A stretch of 64,000 bases of DNA from Holophagaceae bacterium (lineage in GTDB: Bacteria; Acidobacteriota; Holophagae; Holophagales; Holophagaceae). The position numbers and the translations under genes are program-made. The stretch covers positions 199,185 to 263,184 of the forward strand of contig JADJVL010000001.1 in assembly GCA_016710635.1 (NCBI GenBank), read 5' to 3'. How positions within the stretch are numbered: the first letter of the stretch is position 1; every line of letters starts with the position of its first letter. Below, piece after piece: positions 59,148 to 64,000 of the stretch. The notes beneath the pieces are model-generated. The model was not told the DNA's origin. It made no database searches and saw only the letters and a list, made by a program, of their open reading frames with translations.

Positions 59148-59222
59148 CGTTCTTCCTTTCCTGGTGGCAACCTTCCGGTTTTAAGCCACGTCGGGGGCGG
59201 CCTCAGCCGCCGGGTTTAGAGG

Positions 59223-59290
59223 TGGCGCTGAGCAAGCTTGGCTTGCGAAGCGCCGGGGGTCTGGGGGTATGCGCGCAGCGCGGGACCCCC
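59223..59290 (-). repeat. Two-hairpin 3'-end element, copy 2, between rpmI and rplT
   Basis: Read on the minus strand it starts 9 bp after the rpmI stop: GGGGGT...ACCCCC around GCGCTGCGCGC, then a CCCCC spacer, then hairpin 2, with stem GGCGCT..GCAAGC, loop CAA, and GCTTGC..AGCGCC. Nearly identical in its first 41 nt to the element behind purH. Here it lies inside an operon, so it cannot be an absolute terminator. Confidence 0.75.
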
Positions 59291-59299
59291 AGATGAAAA

Positions 59300-59497
59300 T
59301 CAGGCGTAGGGCAGCATCCCGGCCACGGCCTTGGAATCGGCCTTGCTGACCATCCGGCCCATGTCGAGCTGGCGCTTCCGCTTGCTGGACTTGTGGGTGA
59401 GGATGTGGCGCTGGTGCGAGCACCCGCGCTTGAACTTGCCGGTGCCGGTCTTCTTGAAGCGCTTCTGCGCACCCTTGTGAGTCTTGAGCTTGGGCAT
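59300..59497 (-). CDS. rpmI: 50S ribosomal protein L35
   Basis: 65 residues, highly basic: MPKLKTHKGAQKRFKKTGTGKFKRG, then HILTHKSSKRKRQLDMGRMVSKAD. It is placed between infC (17 bp upstream) and rplT, the standard infC-rpmI-rplT order. The start ATG is the one giving the family N-terminus MPKLKTHK; longer in-frame sequence upstream is translated from infC in another frame. Confidence 0.98.
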   Translation of the reverse strand: MPKLKTHKGAQKRFKKTGTGKFKRGCSHQRHILTHKSSKRKRQLDMGRMVSKADSKAVAGMLPYA

Positions 59498-59514
59498 CGG
59501 AGACCTCTCGTGCT

Positions 59515-60117
59515 TTACGGTGTAACGGGAGCTTGCTGGGTTTCGGGACTGGGTGTTTCGGACTTCGGGGCCTTGGGTTTCTTGGGGGCGGCGGCCTTCA
59601 CTTCGACGGGCTTGGGGGCGAGGATGGCGTGCATGTCGCGGCCATCGATTCCGGCGGGCTTCTCGATCACCGCCTTGTCCCCGATCCGCGCGAACACGTC
59701 CTCGAAGATCCTGAACCCGATGTCGCGGTGGACGACTTCCCGTCCGCGGAACATCACCACCACCTTGACCTTGTCGCCCTCCTCGAGGAACCGCAGGATG
59801 TGCTTGACCTTGAAATCGAAATCGTGATCGTCGGTGCGCGGCCTGAACTTCACTTCCTTGATCACGATGTTCTTCTGTTTCGCGCGGGCCGCATGTTCGC
59901 GCTTGGCTTCCATGAACTTGTACTTGCCGTAATCCATGATCCTGCACACGGGCGGCTGGGCGGTCGGGGAGACTTCCACAAGATCGAACCCCTTTTCCTC
60001 GGCGATGCGAATCGCCTGGTGGGGCGTCATCACGCCGAGCTGCGTTCCGTCCTCGTCGATGACCCGGACTTCCGGCACGCGGATGCCGTCGTTGATGCGC
60101 GTTTCTTGGGACCGAAT
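59515..60117 (-). CDS. infC: Translation initiation factor IF-3
   Basis: 200 residues from an ATT start codon (complement at 60115-60117). That start yields IRSQETRINDGIRVPEVRV, the conserved IF-3 N-terminus, and has GGAGGG 6 nt upstream. The more obvious GTG at 60078 would remove the conserved INDGIR segment. AUU starts let IF-3 repress its own synthesis in many bacteria. N- and C-domains are complete (LVEVSPTAQPPVCRIMDYGKYKFM, EVKFRPRTDDHDFDFKVKH); an Ala/Pro/Lys-rich tail follows. A candidate promoter lies 31-59 bp upstream. Confidence 0.97.
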   Translation of the reverse strand: MRSQETRINDGIRVPEVRVIDEDGTQLGVMTPHQAIRIAEEKGFDLVEVSPTAQPPVCRIMDYGKYKFMEAKREHAARAKQKNIVIKEVKFRPRTDDHDFDFKVKHILRFLEEGDKVKVVVMFRGREVVHRDIGFRIFEDVFARIGDKAVIEKPAGIDGRDMHAILAPKPVEVKAAAPKKPKAPKSETPSPETQQAPVTP

Positions 60118-60147
60118 GGCAACCCTCCGTGAAAAAGCAGGACATTC

Positions 60148-60176
60148 AGGGTATCAGGCGGGTTGCCCGGGACCAA
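60148..60176 (-). promoter_or_regulatory. Candidate infC operon promoter
   Basis: On the minus strand TTGGTC (60171-60176), a 17-nt spacer ending TGA, then TACCCT (60148-60153). The extended -10 TGATACCCT differs by one base from that before tRNA-Tyr (TGATAGCCT). It lies between the thrS stop and the infC start, so infC-rpmI-rplT can be transcribed independently of thrS. Confidence 0.45.
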
Positions 60177-60185
60177 GCAGTGATT

Positions 60186-62102
60186 TTAACGGGAACGCGT
60201 TGAAATCTCGGCAGAAAGCTCATCCATGAAAGCCCCGAGAGGCTGGACGCCGAGGTCGCCCTTGGAGCGGTGACGCACGGAGACCGTGCCGGCTTCGGCT
60301 TCCCGATCCCCGAGGACCAGCATGTAGGGCACCTTTTGCAGCTGGGCGTCGCGGATCTTCGCGTTGACCTTCTCGTTGCGCTGGTCCAGATGGACCCGGA
60401 CGCCGCGGGCCAGGAGCTGCGCCCTGACGGCCTCGGCATGGGCGTTCACCCGGTCCGTGATGGGCAGGACGGCGACCTGCACCGGCGCGAGCCAGGCCGG
60501 GAAGGCGCCGGCGCAGTGCTCCACGAGGATGCCCATGAAGCGTTCGAGGCTGCCCAGGATCGCCCGGTGCAGCATGACCGGCCGCCCGTCGGTGCCATCC
60601 GCCTGGGTGTAGTTCAGGTCGAATCGCTCCGGCAGCATGGAATCCATCTGCAGCGTGCCCAGCTGCCAGGGACGCTTGAGGGCGTCGAGCACCTGGAACT
60701 CGATCTTGGGTCCGTAGAAGGCGCCTTCGCCGGGATTCAGCTTGAAGTCGACGCCGGCCTCGGTGAGCGCCTCCGCCAGGGCCGCCTCGGAGCGATCCCA
60801 GACCTCGTCGGAGCCCAGCCGCTTCTCGGGCCGCGTGCTGAGGGCCACGCGCAGTTCCTCGAAGCCGAAAGTCTCGTAGACCTCCATCAGCAGCGCCAGG
60901 AAGGCCGCACTTTCCGCCTTCACCTGCTCGGGCGTGCAGTAGATGTGGGCATCGTCCTGGCAGAAGGTGCGGACGCGCGTGAGGCCGTGGGTCACGCCGC
61001 TGCGCTCGAAGCGGTGGAGCCGGCCGAAGTCCGCGTACCGGATGGGGAGGTCGCGGTAGCTGTGCTTCGTCGCGCCGAACATCACGCAGTGGCCCGGGCA
61101 GTTCATGGGCTTCACGGCGTACTCGCGCTCTTCCGCCGTGGTGAAGTACATGTTGTCGGCGTAGTTCTCGTAGTGCCCGGAGGTCTTCCAGAGGCTCACG
61201 TCGAGGATCTGCGGGGTGATGACCTCGTCGTAGCCCGTCTTGTGGTAGAGGCTGCGGATGTAGGCCACCAGCTCGTTGTAGACGACGGTGCCTTTCGGAT
61301 GGAAGAAGGGGGAGGCCGGGGCCTGGGGATGGAAGGAGTAGAGATCCAGCTCCTTGCCCAGCTTTCGGTGGTCCCGGGCCTTGGCCTCCTCAAGGCGGTG
61401 GAGGTGCTCGTCGAGCTCCTTCTGCGTGTGGAAGGCCGTGCCGTAGATGCGGCTCAGCATGGGGTTCTTCTCGTCGCCCTTCCAGTAGGCGCCGGCGGTG
61501 CTGAGCAGCTTGAAGGCCTTCAGCTTCGAGGTGTTCGGCACGTGGGGACCGCGGCAAAGGTCGTAGAAGTCGCCCTGGCGGTAGCCCGAGATCACGCTGC
61601 CGGCGGGAATGCCCGAGACGATCTCCACCTTCAGCATCTCGCCCAAGTCGCGGAACCGCGCCACCGCGTCATCCCGGTCCAGCTCTTCCCGCTGCACGGG
61701 CAGGGCCGATTCGGCGATGCGGCGCATCTCCGCCTCGATGGCGGGGAGGTCCTCCACGGTGAAGGGCTTTTCCACCAGGAAGTCGTAGTAGAAGCCGTCC
61801 TCGATGACGGGGCCGATGCCGACCCGCGCCTCCGGGTAGAGGTGCTTCACCGCCTGGGCGAGCAGATGGGCCGTGGAGTGCCGCAGCAGCTCCAGGCTGT
61901 CCGCATCCTTGGTGGTGACAATGGCGACCTTGACTCCGTCCGGCAGGGGTGCGGACAGGTCGACCAGGCCGATGCCTTCGATCCGGATGGCCAGTGCGGC
62001 TTCCGCCAGGCGGGGGCCGATGCTTTCAGCCAGCGCGGTTCCAGTGGCCCCGTCCGGCAGCTGGCGGAGGGAGTCGTCGGGAAGGCGGACCGAGATGGGC
62101 AT
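60186..62102 (-). CDS. thrS: Threonyl-tRNA synthetase
   Basis: Charges tRNA-Thr; 638 residues, normal length. The N-terminal TGS domain (1 to about 60) precedes the editing domain with HSTAHLLAQAVKHLYP and the late CRGPHVPNT; the class II core has VKPMNCPGHCVMF (zinc Cys), RYADFGRLHRFERSGVTHGLTRVRTFCQDDAHI and LHRAILGSLERF. The anticodon-binding domain ends the protein. Its leader is only about 75 nt and holds no T-box. It lies just behind the rRNA terminator and ahead of infC. Confidence 0.98.
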   Translation of the reverse strand: MPISVRLPDDSLRQLPDGATGTALAESIGPRLAEAALAIRIEGIGLVDLSAPLPDGVKVAIVTTKDADSLELLRHSTAHLLAQAVKHLYPEARVGIGPVIEDGFYYDFLVEKPFTVEDLPAIEAEMRRIAESALPVQREELDRDDAVARFRDLGEMLKVEIVSGIPAGSVISGYRQGDFYDLCRGPHVPNTSKLKAFKLLSTAGAYWKGDEKNPMLSRIYGTAFHTQKELDEHLHRLEEAKARDHRKLGKELDLYSFHPQAPASPFFHPKGTVVYNELVAYIRSLYHKTGYDEVITPQILDVSLWKTSGHYENYADNMYFTTAEEREYAVKPMNCPGHCVMFGATKHSYRDLPIRYADFGRLHRFERSGVTHGLTRVRTFCQDDAHIYCTPEQVKAESAAFLALLMEVYETFGFEELRVALSTRPEKRLGSDEVWDRSEAALAEALTEAGVDFKLNPGEGAFYGPKIEFQVLDALKRPWQLGTLQMDSMLPERFDLNYTQADGTDGRPVMLHRAILGSLERFMGILVEHCAGAFPAWLAPVQVAVLPITDRVNAHAEAVRAQLLARGVRVHLDQRNEKVNAKIRDAQLQKVPYMLVLGDREAEAGTVSVRHRSKGDLGVQPLGAFMDELSAEISTRSR

Positions 62103-62178
62103 GGGTTTCTCTTGTGCTTGAGGTTAAACATTCAGTCTAACCCGGGCAGGGCCTAGACCGGATTGGGATTCCGATGCG

Positions 62179-62206
62179 ACAAAGCCCCCATTGCTGGGGG
62201 CTTTGT
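62179..62206 (-). terminator. rRNA operon terminator
   Basis: A perfect 11-bp stem (ACAAAGCCCCC / GGGGGCTTTGT) with a 6-nt loop, 9 bp behind the 5S rRNA end. The T-run is partly inside the stem. It separates the rRNA operon from thrS. Confidence 0.85.
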
Positions 62207-62215
62207 GTGAGATTA

Positions 62216-62332
62216 ACGTCGCGGCGACCTACTTTTCCACGTCTGTGTGGCGCAGTATCATCGGCCCTCTGAGTCTTAACTGCCGTGTTCGGGATGGGAA
62301 CGGGTGTTTCCCTCAGGGAAAAGCCGCGACGA
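62216..62332 (-). rRNA. rrf: 5S ribosomal RNA
   Basis: About 117 nt read on the minus strand. Terminal helix I pairs CGTCGCGGC with GCCGCGACG; the conserved loop CCCATCCCGAACACGGCAG and GAAAAGTAGGTCGCCGC are present. It lies about 170 bp behind 23S rRNA. End positions are good to a few bases. Confidence 0.95.
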
Positions 62333-62501
62333 GCTTGTGGGAAGGGAGTCCTTCTGTGATGGGAAGGGACCTTCTTGGAGAAGTCTTGGTGTTGGAAGGG
62401 TGAACTTCTTGGGTTGAAGGCGAATTTATCGACGAGGCACTCTTGTAAGTGCGTCTGGTGCGCGTCCGTGCGACGCGCGTTGGATGTAATTGATTGATGA
62501 A

Positions 62502-64000
<1,499 letters not shown>

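Noticed and set aside
62103..62178. T-box riboswitch before thrS
   Set aside because: Only about 75 nt separate the rRNA terminator from thrS. There is no T-box sequence and no specifier stem.

Overview
The window is GC-rich and gene-dense and comes from a diderm bacterium. It fits the phylum Acidobacteriota best, probably class Holophagae (relatives of Geothrix/Holophaga). That placement is an inference from gene content: a cysteine-rich insertion in RpoB, a type III glutamine synthetase, paired Ser/Thr kinases (one with PEGA domains), FadL-type and TonB outer-membrane proteins, and a YfiR-type signalling operon. It should be tested with the rRNA. No prophage, insertion sequence, CRISPR array or plasmid gene was seen.

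Layout. (1) 1-11.8 kb, minus strand: a classic transcription/translation block. In transcription order it is tRNA-Tyr, tRNA-Gly, tRNA-Thr, tuf, rpmG, tRNA-Trp, secE, nusG, rplK, rplA, rplJ, rplL, rpoB and rpoC (rpoC is cut by the left edge). Hairpins that look like terminators or attenuators lie on both sides of tRNA-Trp and between rplL and rpoB. (2) 11.8-16.6 kb: rlmB, a FadL-like porin and a type III glutamine synthetase. (3) 16.6-21.7 kb, plus strand: nadA, a two-component pair, then a bizarre homopolymeric G/C tract and a class II DAHP synthase gene that appears to be leaderless. (4) 21.7-38 kb, mixed strands: an orphan molybdenum-hydroxylase large subunit, a thioesterase, a CPBP membrane protein, two Ser/Thr kinases, an EF-P-like factor, an RsgA-type GTPase without its zinc site, a lipid A acyltransferase-like protein, a YiiX-like hydrolase, DUF2071 and DUF393 proteins, a solitary short NuoG, a small beta-barrel and purH. 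(5) 38-49.5 kb: alaS, a second CPBP protein, a triple-repeat secreted protein, a frameshifted DUF1028 protein, and a tightly overlapping YfiR / histidine kinase / response regulator / TonB-receptor operon. (6) 49.5-54.8 kb, minus: a large PAS-GAF histidine kinase broken by two frameshifts, then rny. (7) 54.8-62.1 kb, minus: a probable 6S RNA, zapA, a coiled-coil ZapB-like gene, pheT, pheS, rplT, rpmI, infC (AUU start) and thrS. (8) 62.2-64 kb, minus: 5S rRNA and the 3' half of 23S rRNA, running off the right edge.

Main points for a second look: three copies of a two-hairpin element sitting directly behind stop codons; the eight-cysteine insertion in RpoB; a PheT lacking the tRNA-binding OB domain; an RsgA lacking its zinc motif; recurrent extended -10 motifs of the form TGATANCCT, some placed so that the start codon is the probable transcription start; and several single-base disruptions plus the G/C tract, which together suggest either local assembly error or real gene decay. 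I did not find an obviously new multi-gene system. The YfiR-kinase-regulator-TonB operon and the dispersed 3'-end element are the nearest candidates.
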